In this document: piece by piece, positions 33,537 to 42,232 of the stretch | How the letters are laid out: the number at the start of each line of letters is the position of its first letter | Position numbering within the stretch: the first letter of the stretch is position 1 | Origin: CAYRUD01 sp964427425 | GTDB lineage: Bacteria > Chlamydiota > Chlamydiia > Chlamydiales > FEN-1388 | Length of the DNA stretch: 64,000 bases | Direction of reading: 5' to 3' | Assembly (NCBI GenBank): GCA_964427425.1 | Contig: CAYRUD010000002.1 | Span: 89,657-153,656 of the forward strand | Notes under the pieces: model-generated | What the model was told of the DNA's origin: nothing | Database searches by the model: none | Seen by the model: only the letters and a program-made list of their open reading frames with translations | Program-made: the position numbers and the translations under genes

Positions 33537-34703
33537 ATGACAAAGACAGCGAAATACTCAGAAGACACAGCGACACTGGATGCTCAATTGAGCACGATAC
33601 TTTCTCACTCTTCACCCGAATTGAGGTCTGTTCTAGAAAAAATTCTCCGAGGAAGTCGCGCCTCTATTGAAGACGGAATGAAGCTCTTCTCCCAAGCTGA
33701 TACAAAAACTCTTCAACTGACAGCTGATTATATAAGAAAGCGCTCTCATGGAGATACCGTCACCTACTCTCACACGCTCTATATCTACCCAACGAATCTA
33801 TGCGAGCTTTCTTGCCCTATGTGCTCATTCTATGCTAAGCCCGGTTGGGATAAAGCATGGTTTATGACCGCAGAAGAGGTCGAAAAGAAGGTCAAAGAGG
33901 CAATTCCGAAAGGAGTTTGTGAGATCCATATTGTTGGAGGCCTTTGGAGAGATTGTAATCTCGACTACTATAAAGACATCTTTACGCGAATTAAGCGGAT
34001 AAATCCCAATCTTCATATCAAAGCCTTAACTCCCGTTGAGTATGATTTCTTAGCCAAACTCCATGGAATAACTGTTGAAGAAGTATTCTCCCTAATGATC
34101 TCTTGGGGCCTCGGATCCCTTCCTGGTGGAGGTGCTGAAATTCTCGTTGAGGAAGTTCGCCAAAAGATTGCTCCTGGTAAAATCTCATCTCAGCGTTATC
34201 TTGAGATACACGAATCCGCGCACCGAATCGGACTTCCGTCAAATGTAACCATGCTCTTTGGCCATATTGAATCTCCTCAGCATATTCTTGAGCACCTCGA
34301 TTCTATCCGAAAGCTTCAGGATAAGACAGGCGGCTTCCAAACATTTGTCCCCCTAAAGTATCACGATGAGAACAATGCTCTTGGAAAGCGAAAAGATCGA
34401 CTCCAACCTAAGGATATTCGCAAAATCTATGCGATTAGTCGGATTATGTTAGATAATATTCCAAGCATTAAAGTCTTGTGGAATTATGTCGGCATTGAAG
34501 AAGCTCAAGATATCCTCGACTGGGGAGCTAATGATTTCGCCTCTACATCCTTAGAAGAAAAAGTGATTACAATGGCCGGCGGGATAAAGATTCAGATGAC
34601 AGAGAAAGTCATGGAAGATCTTATTCGCAATAAGAATAGACATCCTATCAAAGTCCATTCAGGAACACTTTACAAGAACTTGAAAGAACTGACAGCACTC
34701 TAA
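33537..34703 (+). CDS. mqnE: aminodeoxyfutalosine synthase
   Basis: 388-residue radical-SAM enzyme of the futalosine menaquinone pathway, joining SAM's adenosyl group to the chorismate-derived enol. The Fe-S cluster motif C-x3-C-x2-C is at Cys89, Cys93 and Cys96. 'CEIHIVGGLWRDCNLDYY' near residue 127 is typical of MqnE, which in most members reads 'EVHIVGGLHPDL'. 'GGGAEILVEEVRQKIAPGKI' near 197 and 'TMLFGHIESP' near 235 also fit MqnE rather than MqnC. First of a run with mqnA and menG in the same direction. Confidence 0.9.
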   Translation: MTKTAKYSEDTATLDAQLSTILSHSSPELRSVLEKILRGSRASIEDGMKLFSQADTKTLQLTADYIRKRSHGDTVTYSHTLYIYPTNLCELSCPMCSFYAKPGWDKAWFMTAEEVEKKVKEAIPKGVCEIHIVGGLWRDCNLDYYKDIFTRIKRINPNLHIKALTPVEYDFLAKLHGITVEEVFSLMISWGLGSLPGGGAEILVEEVRQKIAPGKISSQRYLEIHESAHRIGLPSNVTMLFGHIESPQHILEHLDSIRKLQDKTGGFQTFVPLKYHDENNALGKRKDRLQPKDIRKIYAISRIMLDNIPSIKVLWNYVGIEEAQDILDWGANDFASTSLEEKVITMAGGIKIQMTEKVMEDLIRNKNRHPIKVHSGTLYKNLKELTAL

Positions 34704-34723
34704 GAGCGAGCAATTGAATACTT

Positions 34724-35611
34724 ATGATTCGTATCGGAGCCCTTCACTATAGCAATGTTCTTCCCTTCTTTTATCCCTTATCGACCGGGAAAGTGCCATA
34801 CCCTGGAACCCTTGTTTGGGGAACTCCTCGCGAAGTCAACAGTATGCTCGAGAAAAAGGAAGTCGATATAGCAATGGTAAGTAGTCTTAGCTACGTCGAC
34901 CGAAGAGAAGATGCTGTTCTCTTATCCGATCTTGGGATTGCGAGCACTGAATCAATTATGAGCGTCTGCCTTTTTACCCCCAAAGGCGTAGATCCATCTA
35001 CGTTCAGAGAAATCTTGCTCACTACTGAGAGTGAGACATCAGTTCGACTTTTACGCGTCTTATGTAATCACTTTTGGCGAATTAGTCCTCAGCTGACTCG
35101 CTCAACACTTTCTCCTGAACTACTCCTTAAGCAAGACAAACCCTTTCTCATTATCGGCGACTCATGCCTTGCGATTCTTGAGAACACTAAATTTACAGCT
35201 ATCGATTTGGCAAAAGCATGGCATCTGGCAACGAGAAAAAGTTTTATCTTTGCACTCTTAGCAACAAATAATTCGTCACTCCAAGCACACTCAGAAGAGA
35301 TATTCGAGTTTCACCGTTCAATCGATGAAGCTTTCCATTGGTCCCAGAAGAATTTGGATGAAATTGTCAGCTACGCCTCACAAAGAATCCCCACAATCTC
35401 AGAGAAAAAGCTCTTTGAATATTATCAAAAGTCGCTTGAATTTAGACTTTCATCACGCCACTTCCAAGGACTCGATTATTTTATTCGACTTGAAGAAAAA
35501 TCTCTCGAGCCACATCAAGAACCTCAAATAATTGGAAGCAATCCATATCAATATCCAATCGACCCTTTAAGCTTTTCGAACCTGAATCTTGGAGATGAAA
35601 GCTCACGTTAA
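34724..35611 (+). CDS. mqnA: chorismate dehydratase
   Basis: 295-residue MqnA-family enzyme (MqnA/MqnD fold, related to periplasmic binding proteins), which dehydrates chorismate to the substrate of MqnE. 'RIGALHYSNVLPFFYPL' near residue 3 corresponds to the family's 'RIGRIxYLNxxPLxxxL'. 'EVDIAMVSSLSYV' near residue 46 and 'SIMSVCLFTP' near 81 also match. Twenty bases after mqnE, so clearly one operon. The remaining steps (MqnB, MqnC, MqnD) are not in this window. Confidence 0.88.
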   Translation: MIRIGALHYSNVLPFFYPLSTGKVPYPGTLVWGTPREVNSMLEKKEVDIAMVSSLSYVDRREDAVLLSDLGIASTESIMSVCLFTPKGVDPSTFREILLTTESETSVRLLRVLCNHFWRISPQLTRSTLSPELLLKQDKPFLIIGDSCLAILENTKFTAIDLAKAWHLATRKSFIFALLATNNSSLQAHSEEIFEFHRSIDEAFHWSQKNLDEIVSYASQRIPTISEKKLFEYYQKSLEFRLSSRHFQGLDYFIRLEEKSLEPHQEPQIIGSNPYQYPIDPLSFSNLNLGDESSR

Positions 35612-35631
35612 ACCATGAAAGAGCCTTCCTG

Positions 35632-36396
35632 ATGAATACGTTTTCTAAGAACAAGCCTTCATCCATACAAGCGATGTTTAACACAATCGCTAAGAGATAT
35701 GATACTGCTAATTGGTGCATGTCAATGGGACTACACTGCCTATGGAATCGGCGGCTAGCACGTCAAGCCATCAAAAGTTATGTTCAACTCAGAGGAAATA
35801 CCCCCACCCATCTTCAGGTTCTCGACCTCTGCTGTGGCACTGGAGAAATCACATTTAGAATTGCCTCAGAACTGCCACCATCTATTCAAGCTACACTTAC
35901 AGGCGTTGATTTCTCACAAACAATGATCGAGATAGCCTCCAGTAAAAATAAAAAGCTGCAACTTCATCCTCATATCTCGATTGAATTTATGGAAGGAGAC
36001 GCAACTGAGCTCCCATTCGATAATCATTCTTTTGATATTATTACGATGGCATATGGCATTCGAAATATAGATAAGAGATCTCAAGCGCTTCACGAAATGT
36101 CACGGATTCTTAAGCCTCAGGGGGTCGCATGCATCCTCGAGCTTACATCACCTGATTCCCGAATACTTCAAAAACTACATAGCTGGTATCTACGTCACAT
36201 AATTCCTGCAATCGGAGCATTGATTAGTGGAAACAAAGAATCGTATGCTTATCTGTCATCGAGCATTGAGCAATTTGTCCATAAAGATACCCTTGTGAAT
36301 GAAATGAAAGAGAAATTTACTCACTCTGTCGAGGCTTATTCTCTTTTAGGCGGTATCGCGACACTCTTCATTGGAACCAAAAATGACGTATCATAA
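35632..36396 (+). CDS. menG: demethylmenaquinone methyltransferase
   Basis: 254-residue SAM-dependent methyltransferase of the UbiE/MenG family, the last step in menaquinone synthesis. 'MFNTIAKRYDTANWCMSMGLHCLWNR' in the N-terminus is the family opening. SAM motif I is 'VLDLCCGTGEITF' near residue 63, and 'GDATELPFDNHSFDIITMAYGIRN' near 123 is the post-motif region typical of UbiE. It follows mqnA with a 20-base gap and overlaps the next gene slightly. Confidence 0.93.
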   Translation: MNTFSKNKPSSIQAMFNTIAKRYDTANWCMSMGLHCLWNRRLARQAIKSYVQLRGNTPTHLQVLDLCCGTGEITFRIASELPPSIQATLTGVDFSQTMIEIASSKNKKLQLHPHISIEFMEGDATELPFDNHSFDIITMAYGIRNIDKRSQALHEMSRILKPQGVACILELTSPDSRILQKLHSWYLRHIIPAIGALISGNKESYAYLSSSIEQFVHKDTLVNEMKEKFTHSVEAYSLLGGIATLFIGTKNDVS

Positions 36397-37003
36397 TCAA
36401 GCACCCCCTCAAATCATTCTTGCCTCAACATCTCCAAGAAGAAGAGAGCTGATGAAAAAGCTTTCGTTCTCATTTGAGTGCGAAGCTTCAGATGTTGATG
36501 AGCCTGCGTATTCAGAGAATGAGCACTCGACACCCCATGAGTACGCTATGTCTTTGGCGATGAAAAAAGCTCGTGCAGTCCTCCTCAAACGACAAAACGA
36601 AGCTGAAAGCCAGCATATAGTCTTAGGAATGGATACGATTGTTGTTGTGAGCGAAAAAGTCTTAGGAAAACCTAAGACGAGAAAAGAAGCTTATGACATG
36701 ATCGACGCACTTCAGGGCACATGGCATAAGGTAATTACAGCGTACGCCTTAGTCTCCCCCTCCCGTGAAAAAATTGGATTTGAAGAGACATTAGTTCACT
36801 TCCTCCCTCTTTCCTCGAGAGAAATCGATCACTTTCTAGATAGAGAGCAGTGGAATGATAAAGCTGGAGGATATGGCATTCAATCAGAAGGAGCCCTTAT
36901 CATTGATCAGATTAGAGGCTGCTTCTATAACGTAGTCGGCTTTCCTCTTTCTCAAATTCATAGGCTTTTGTTAGAGAGTTTTAACCAACAACACTGCAAG
37001 TAA
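36383..37003 (+). CDS. maf: Maf/YhdE-type nucleoside triphosphate pyrophosphatase
   Basis: 206-residue protein of the Maf family, which hydrolyses non-canonical or pyrimidine nucleotides (dTTP, UTP, m7GTP). Opening 'ILASTSPRRRELMKKL' near residue 12 is the Maf signature. 'GMDTIVVVSEKVLGKPKT' near 80 carries the catalytic Asp, and 'DKAGGYGIQSEGALII' near 159 is the closing motif. I use the ATG at 36383, which overlaps the menG end by 14 bases; a TTG four codons earlier is possible. Confidence 0.9.
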   Translation: MTYHNQAPPQIILASTSPRRRELMKKLSFSFECEASDVDEPAYSENEHSTPHEYAMSLAMKKARAVLLKRQNEAESQHIVLGMDTIVVVSEKVLGKPKTRKEAYDMIDALQGTWHKVITAYALVSPSREKIGFEETLVHFLPLSSREIDHFLDREQWNDKAGGYGIQSEGALIIDQIRGCFYNVVGFPLSQIHRLLLESFNQQHCK

Positions 37004-37004
37004 G

Positions 37005-38744
37005 ATGAAATTCACCTCTACTGATCTTCAAAATCTTATGTATCAATCTTTTCTTGCGCGCTCTCTTTGTATAAGCATCCTTTTTGTTTCCTGTAGCCGA
37101 ATCCAATCTTCCAAAGATACTTCAATTTCTTTGGAGGTCCCAAATCTTCATTTATCAACATCACCCTCAATAACGTCTGATAAAAAACAACCATCACAAG
37201 TTGAAATAGAAGAAAAAGCTCGCCGGGTTTTCATAGAACACCTTGACTCTCGAGATGAGATGAAAGTTTCAACTGCGCTTCAAGCTCTCTCACTGTGTCA
37301 CCACCCGCTGGCTATCGATATATTATCAAAGCGAGTTCTTGATGATTCTCCATTCATTCAACTTGCGTCAGTGCAAGCTCTGGCCAATTTAAAAACTGAA
37401 AGAGCAAGAGATCTCCTTCAAGAAGCTCTCAAGTCGCCCTATCTTGCTGTACGACTAGAAGCTATCTGGAACCTTATAGATCTAGGAGACAAAAGAGCGA
37501 TCTATCAAATAGACGCATTAAAGACTAAATTTCCGGAAGAGACAGCACTCTACCTTCCCCTCCTTTATGCAAAAGAAGGGTCACCTCAAGCCCTTCAAGA
37601 ACTTTATAAAATGGCGTATGAGATGCCAGATCCAGTTGTTAATAGGATCTTTCTTGCTCTTAGCCAGTTTAAACGAATAGAAGCTGAAGAGTTTATCCTC
37701 TCTTACACATCCCATTCCCCTATTGTATTAGAGGCACAAGCTGAAGCTTTAGAACTTATCCCAGGCGATAAATCTTTAAAGAAGCTACAAGCATTATCAA
37801 AGCATAACAATCCATTCGTCAGATTAAGGGCAATTGCGAGCAGAATATCAATTGGAGATGAGACAGCGCTTGATGAAGCAACAAGAGAGTATCTGAGTGG
37901 AAATAAGATGATCCTCTCTGCACTCCTCTCGACTGATAACCCAAAAAAACTTCCCGTCGACATAACTGTAGAGAACTCTTCAGACATCACTACAATTCTC
38001 TACCTTGTCATGACACAAGATCCCAAAGCAACTTCATTTCTCAGTGAACTACTCTCACCATCAAAGGGATCTAAAGAAGGAATCGTTATAAGCCCTTCGG
38101 TGTCACCAGGCGGTACTTTTACTGTATGGCGATATACCCTCGAGCCGCAACTCAACTTCCAAGAGAGAGTGTACTTAAGAGAACATGAAATTGAATTGAA
38201 GGAGACGATTCTCCGTAAAACAATCACACTTGGGCATGAGCCTTTTTTAAAAGTTGCCCATCATATCTGCAAGAAAGGCGATATCGATCTCTACCCCGCT
38301 CTCTTCGATACGTTACTTGAGATGCCGCATGATGAATTTCAGGCTTTTTGCTCGGAATACTCTCATACTCCAGGAGCGCCTCTCTTAAGAAGTTACATAT
38401 CTCTCTATACGATGAAGAGGCAAAAAAAATTGGAATCTGAGCGCTTATTAGAGTGTTTTCAACTCGCCTCTTCTGCGTCAAACGAAAGAGAGAGTGAAAA
38501 CTTTAGGCTCCCAATTCCATGGATTACAAAAGATCCAGGCGTTGAAGCTTGGCTGAGCCAACCTCATGATGAATCATCCCTTCCTCTTCAGGCGACATCT
38601 CGCCTTTACTTACTCTCGTGCCAGCTCGCAGTAGAGCTTGCGGGGAACAATAAAGCCTCAGAAATTCTCATGAATGAAGTCTCAAAAGCGCCCTCTGATA
38701 TGGCTCCATTTGTCATCGCAGCGCTCCTTGAAATTTCGATGTAG
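37005..38744 (+). CDS. HEAT-repeat lipoprotein (hypothetical)
   Basis: 579-residue protein starting two bases after the maf stop, so translationally coupled. A signal-like stretch with a cysteine ('SLCISILFVSCSRIQ', about residues 20-34) suggests a lipoprotein. A series of HEAT-like helical repeats spans about residues 65-290 ('KVSTALQALSLCHHPLAIDIL', 'PFIQLASVQALANLKTERA', 'PYLAVRLEAIWNLIDLGD'). A C-terminal non-repeat region follows. HEAT proteins are usually binding scaffolds; no partner is indicated. Comparable HEAT-repeat proteins are found in other Chlamydiae. An internal ATG at 37038 is another possible start, just before the signal stretch. Confidence 0.78.
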   Translation: MKFTSTDLQNLMYQSFLARSLCISILFVSCSRIQSSKDTSISLEVPNLHLSTSPSITSDKKQPSQVEIEEKARRVFIEHLDSRDEMKVSTALQALSLCHHPLAIDILSKRVLDDSPFIQLASVQALANLKTERARDLLQEALKSPYLAVRLEAIWNLIDLGDKRAIYQIDALKTKFPEETALYLPLLYAKEGSPQALQELYKMAYEMPDPVVNRIFLALSQFKRIEAEEFILSYTSHSPIVLEAQAEALELIPGDKSLKKLQALSKHNNPFVRLRAIASRISIGDETALDEATREYLSGNKMILSALLSTDNPKKLPVDITVENSSDITTILYLVMTQDPKATSFLSELLSPSKGSKEGIVISPSVSPGGTFTVWRYTLEPQLNFQERVYLREHEIELKETILRKTITLGHEPFLKVAHHICKKGDIDLYPALFDTLLEMPHDEFQAFCSEYSHTPGAPLLRSYISLYTMKRQKKLESERLLECFQLASSASNERESENFRLPIPWITKDPGVEAWLSQPHDESSLPLQATSRLYLLSCQLAVELAGNNKASEILMNEVSKAPSDMAPFVIAALLEISM

Positions 38745-38782
38745 ATCCACTAAAGAAAACGATCATCACAGCATAGCAAAAA

Positions 38783-38822
38783 AATAGCTCTCGAGAAATC
38801 ATTAAAGGACTCGAGAGCTATT
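38783..38822. terminator. bidirectional intrinsic terminator
   Basis: Perfect 13-bp arms (38783-38795 with 38810-38822) around a 14-base loop. On the minus strand the stem is followed by TTTTT, so it ends the SpoIID-like gene. It also lies 39 bases after the HEAT gene on the other strand. Confidence 0.85.
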
Positions 38823-38836
38823 AATAGAGCAATACT

Positions 38837-39757
38837 TTAGTTGCTGTAAGGATGCTCTGGCGGCATCTTTGGAGTTTCAGCAATGGTTAAGAGATTGCCT
38901 GGAAAATATTGCTCGAGAATTCGGCGAGCATCTTTTCCACCCTCTGCCATCGTATCAACATCCTTTCGTGGCATCATCTGGAGGAGCCCTTTAATCTCTT
39001 GATGGATAGGCTTCATCTCGCTTTGATTTTTCATCATACCGCCAGGAGTTGCCATAATAATATCTTGTGATACCTTCATAGCATCGGTAAAGACGTGATC
39101 TAAGCGTGTGACAGCTCGGCCTTTATAACCAGCATCATCTGCTTTAATATCCCAGAAATGATTCTTTGATTGGACTAAAGCTTGATAGACAAGCGATCTG
39201 ATAGCTATTGCGTAGCTTGAAAGCGCTTCTTTATGTTCAGTATCAGTAGGAAGAAATGTTGTGCTCATCAATGAGCTTGTCAAATCTTCTAGACTTACCC
39301 AGTTCACAGCCGCAAGCTTATCATCTACTTGGTAAAAGACTACTGCGCCTGGATATTGAATGCCGTTGACGATCACGGAAGACGAAGAAGAATCTGGGAC
39401 AATCAAGAGCTGATAAATACCAGGAAACTCTTGTCCCCACTTTATCCCTTCGGCAGTAGGATACATATAGTAGGACGATTTAAGAAATGCTCCCTCTACC
39501 TTCTTTCCTGTGTAAGGGTCATAGGTGTTATACGCCCCATTAACCTCTATCTTCAGCCCCTCTTGCTCACTTGCAAGGAGCACTCTTACCATAGGCTGTC
39601 GTGGCAGATTTCTCACGCGTGACAACTTTGATGATACAGCTTCAAAAGCTGCTTGAAGAGACGAAGAGCCATGCTGAGGAATGACTGATAGAATAGTAGC
39701 TAGAGAAAGAACACTGAGTGAGGCTTTCATGCCAATTGTAGGAACTTTCAACTTCAT
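38837..39757 (-). CDS. SpoIID/LytB-like exported protein
   Basis: 306-residue protein with a signal peptide (about residues 1-30). It begins its mature part with 'MVRVLLASEQEGLKIEV', like the SpoIID/LytB opening. The stretch 'EALSSYAIAIRSLVYQAL' near residue 186 followed by 'FWDIKADDAGYKG' near 212 matches 'EALKAQAVAARTYAL ... YDxxxTxxxQVYxG' of SpoIID, a lytic transglycosylase acting on denuded peptidoglycan. SpoIID-like proteins occur in chlamydiae with peptidoglycan. The catalytic Glu usually found in 'PSEM' is not seen; the equivalent place reads SSLMS. Activity is therefore doubtful. The ATG at 39757 is preceded by AAGGTG. Confidence 0.65.
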   Translation of the reverse strand: MKLKVPTIGMKASLSVLSLATILSVIPQHGSSSLQAAFEAVSSKLSRVRNLPRQPMVRVLLASEQEGLKIEVNGAYNTYDPYTGKKVEGAFLKSSYYMYPTAEGIKWGQEFPGIYQLLIVPDSSSSSVIVNGIQYPGAVVFYQVDDKLAAVNWVSLEDLTSSLMSTTFLPTDTEHKEALSSYAIAIRSLVYQALVQSKNHFWDIKADDAGYKGRAVTRLDHVFTDAMKVSQDIIMATPGGMMKNQSEMKPIHQEIKGLLQMMPRKDVDTMAEGGKDARRILEQYFPGNLLTIAETPKMPPEHPYSN

Positions 39758-39908
39758 AAAGAGCACCTTATAACTTCCGTGCGATCCGATAAAGACTTAC
39801 AATAAAAATATAATGAAAAAAAACAAATGATAAATCGACCTTATGATGCTGAGCTGTATAAAAGCAAGCAACAGTAATCTTAAGCAAAAAGAGGGCCAAG
39901 CTGCTTTT

Positions 39909-40919
39909 TTATCTCTTTAGGCTCTCTTCCTTCTGACTTTCTTCGAGCATCCGGCGCCTAAGTATATGTTCCTTTCCTCTTTCCGTAAGCTCTCTACCCT
40001 TCGCTGTCTTTTTTATAAGTCCGGCACCAATTAAAAAAGGCTCATGGACCTCTTCAATTGTCTCTTGCTCTTCCATTATAGAGTGGGCAATTGTTTGAAT
40101 TCCGACAGGTCCACTATTAAACTTATCATATATTGTAGTCAGAATTCGAAAATCCAGATCATCAAGCCCCATTGAGTCAATAGAAATCATTGTGAGCGCA
40201 TCATGTGCTATCCGCGGAGTTACCTTACCACCTGCTCTGATTGCAGAATAGTCGCGCACCCAACGAAGAAGTTTATTGGCAACTCGAGGAGTTCCTCGGC
40301 TTCTTCTCGCAATTTCGAAGAGAGTTTCATCATCACTTGGGAATTGAAGAAGGGAGCTTGATCGATGAAGAATCTTTTGAAGAGCTTTTTCTTCATACAA
40401 ATCGAGCCTGATATTCAACATAAATCGTGAGCGAAACGGCAGGGAGAGAAGACCTGGTCGAGTTGTAGCGCCAATAAGAGTAAAGCGCTCGAGAGGAAGT
40501 CTGGCTCTTTGCGGGATATCTATAACAAAATCCTCCATAGCAGAGTATAGATACTCCTCTACAATTCGAGGCATTCTATGGATTTCATCGATGAAAAGGA
40601 CATCTCTTGCCTTGAGCTTCGTCAATTCAGCGACGAGATCTGCTGGTTTTTCAAGCGCAGGTCCTGAGGTGATTACCATATCAGAGCCCATAGCATGCGC
40701 GATAATGTGTGATAGAGTTGTTTTACCCAAACCCGGAGGACCTGAGAGTAGACAGTGTCCTAAAGACTCTCCTCGTTGATGCGCGGCTTGTATCATAATC
40801 TCTATCTGCTCTTTTGCCTTTTCTTGTCCGATAAAATCTGAGAAAGAAAGAGGCCGCAATGTTGATTCAAAGCGCTCTTCTCGGACTGTATAAAGAGACT
40901 CTATATACCGCTCGGTCAT
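39909..40919 (-). CDS. ruvB: Holliday junction branch-migration ATPase
   Basis: 336-residue AAA+ helicase of the RuvAB branch-migration complex. 'RPLSFSDFIGQEKAKEQI' near residue 23; Walker A is 'GPPGLGKTTL' near 63; Walker B is 'VLFIDEIHRMPR' near 113; the sensor/'GATTRPGLLSLPFRSRF' stretch near 152 and the C-terminal winged-helix end 'ERGKEHIL' complete the family pattern. The frame extends 20 codons further upstream, but the start at 40919 gives the standard RuvB length of 336. Neither start has a clear ribosome site. Confidence 0.95.
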   Translation of the reverse strand: MTERYIESLYTVREERFESTLRPLSFSDFIGQEKAKEQIEIMIQAAHQRGESLGHCLLSGPPGLGKTTLSHIIAHAMGSDMVITSGPALEKPADLVAELTKLKARDVLFIDEIHRMPRIVEEYLYSAMEDFVIDIPQRARLPLERFTLIGATTRPGLLSLPFRSRFMLNIRLDLYEEKALQKILHRSSSLLQFPSDDETLFEIARRSRGTPRVANKLLRWVRDYSAIRAGGKVTPRIAHDALTMISIDSMGLDDLDFRILTTIYDKFNSGPVGIQTIAHSIMEEQETIEEVHEPFLIGAGLIKKTAKGRELTERGKEHILRRRMLEESQKEESLKR

Positions 40920-41239
40920 ATTAGACACATGAAACTCATTTTGATACGTTTTAGATGCATGAATAACCATAGCATACAAAAATCAACTCAGAAGGCAAGA
41001 AAGAACCGATCAAGATACAAAACTAACAGTCATAAGAATGATCCTTATTCAATAAGAAAAAAATAACCGTTTACACTTAATCATCTCTTAATGGTATTTC
41101 ATGAGAATAAGCAAATAAAAATCGGATTCAAAAACTTGCGTCGAGCCAAATAAAAAGGAATTATATAGCTGAAAAAAAACGCCTGTCGATTTATGGTATT
41201 GTTTACAGAATAGTAATTTCAAAATGGTTTCGCTGAATT

Positions 41240-41881
41240 ATGTTCCAAATATTACCAGGCTTAGCTGGCCGTGCATATGATTACTTCTATAATAACCAGC
41301 AAGAAGTACCTGATCAGCAGCACATTGATCAGAAAGATCTTCAAGATGGGAATCTCTTAGTAGACGACACTCTTGGTGAAGAGTCTGGATCTGACGCTAT
41401 TACAGAAGTTCGAACTGGTGTCGATTATAAAAAGGTATCATTCTCAGAACTTATCAACCTTGTCAAAGCTGAAGAGATGACTAAAGTCTCGGGGGCTCTC
41501 AAAACAGTGAAGCAAAAGATGCAGCAGTCAGGTGATCGTTTAAAGATAATCGACGAGGCTTTAGCACAGCTTGCTGACATGGGAACAGAAGATGTTTCCA
41601 TAGTCGTCGCTGATCATGCTGCATTAAAAGAATCGATTGAGAAGCTCACTTCAATTGGAATATCAAGCACAATTCTCCAGAAAACTGAGCTTAGCAAAAA
41701 TGATCGAGCATCACTTTCTATCTTTTTGCAGCATAAGAGATCGGTAGAGCAAGATGAAATTAAAGCAGGCCGTCAGGATTTTCAAGAGCATTTCGAGAGA
41801 AGAAATACACTCTATGAAACCCTTATGAGTATCCTATCAACGATTAAGCAATCTATTGATCGGATCTTTTCAAAAGGCTAG
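41240..41881 (+). CDS. hypothetical protein, first gene of the type III translocon operon
   Basis: 213-residue soluble protein with no family I recognise. An acidic low-complexity stretch covers about residues 20-60, and a helical, Lys/Glu-rich remainder with heptad-like spacing ('TKVSGALKTVKQKMQQSGD', 'LKIIDEALAQLADM') suggests a coiled coil. No signal peptide. It lies 13 bases before a chaperone gene and two translocator genes in the same direction, so it is probably another type III secreted or chaperone-linked protein. Confidence 0.68.
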   Translation: MFQILPGLAGRAYDYFYNNQQEVPDQQHIDQKDLQDGNLLVDDTLGEESGSDAITEVRTGVDYKKVSFSELINLVKAEEMTKVSGALKTVKQKMQQSGDRLKIIDEALAQLADMGTEDVSIVVADHAALKESIEKLTSIGISSTILQKTELSKNDRASLSIFLQHKRSVEQDEIKAGRQDFQEHFERRNTLYETLMSILSTIKQSIDRIFSKG

Positions 41882-41894
41882 CAGTTAAGACGTC

Positions 41895-42200
41895 ATGGGA
41901 AGCACACATGAAATGTATTCTTTTGCCTACTACAGCCTACAGGCTGGAAGGTATGTTGAAGCTCAGAATGCATTCAGAATGCTTCTCGTACTACAACCAT
42001 CGATGACGATCTATTGGTTAGGGCTTTTAGAAGCCTCGATAAAATTGAATGACGAAAAGACCGCTTTTGAAAGTTTAAAGATGGCAAAAAACCTTCTTCG
42101 CAATCAATACAATGAAGAAGATAGCTCCTTACAAGAGTGTTTTCAAACTTTAGAAATACAATTCCTCGAGAAATTTTCTAAAGAAATGAATCAGCTGTAA
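41895..42200 (+). CDS. SycD/LcrH-like type III chaperone (short)
   Basis: 101-residue protein with tetratricopeptide-type helices: 'AYYSLQAGRYVEAQNAFRML' near residue 11 and 'WLGLLEASIKLNDEKTAFESL' near 42. SycD/LcrH proteins bind the translocators in the cytoplasm before secretion; they are usually about 160 residues, so this is a short form with about two TPR units. Its place directly before the CopB- and CopD-like genes supports the role. Starts 13 bases after the preceding stop. Confidence 0.75.
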   Translation: MGSTHEMYSFAYYSLQAGRYVEAQNAFRMLLVLQPSMTIYWLGLLEASIKLNDEKTAFESLKMAKNLLRNQYNEEDSSLQECFQTLEIQFLEKFSKEMNQL

Positions 42201-42232
42201 AATATAGTGTAGCTACAAAGAGTAAGACGCGT

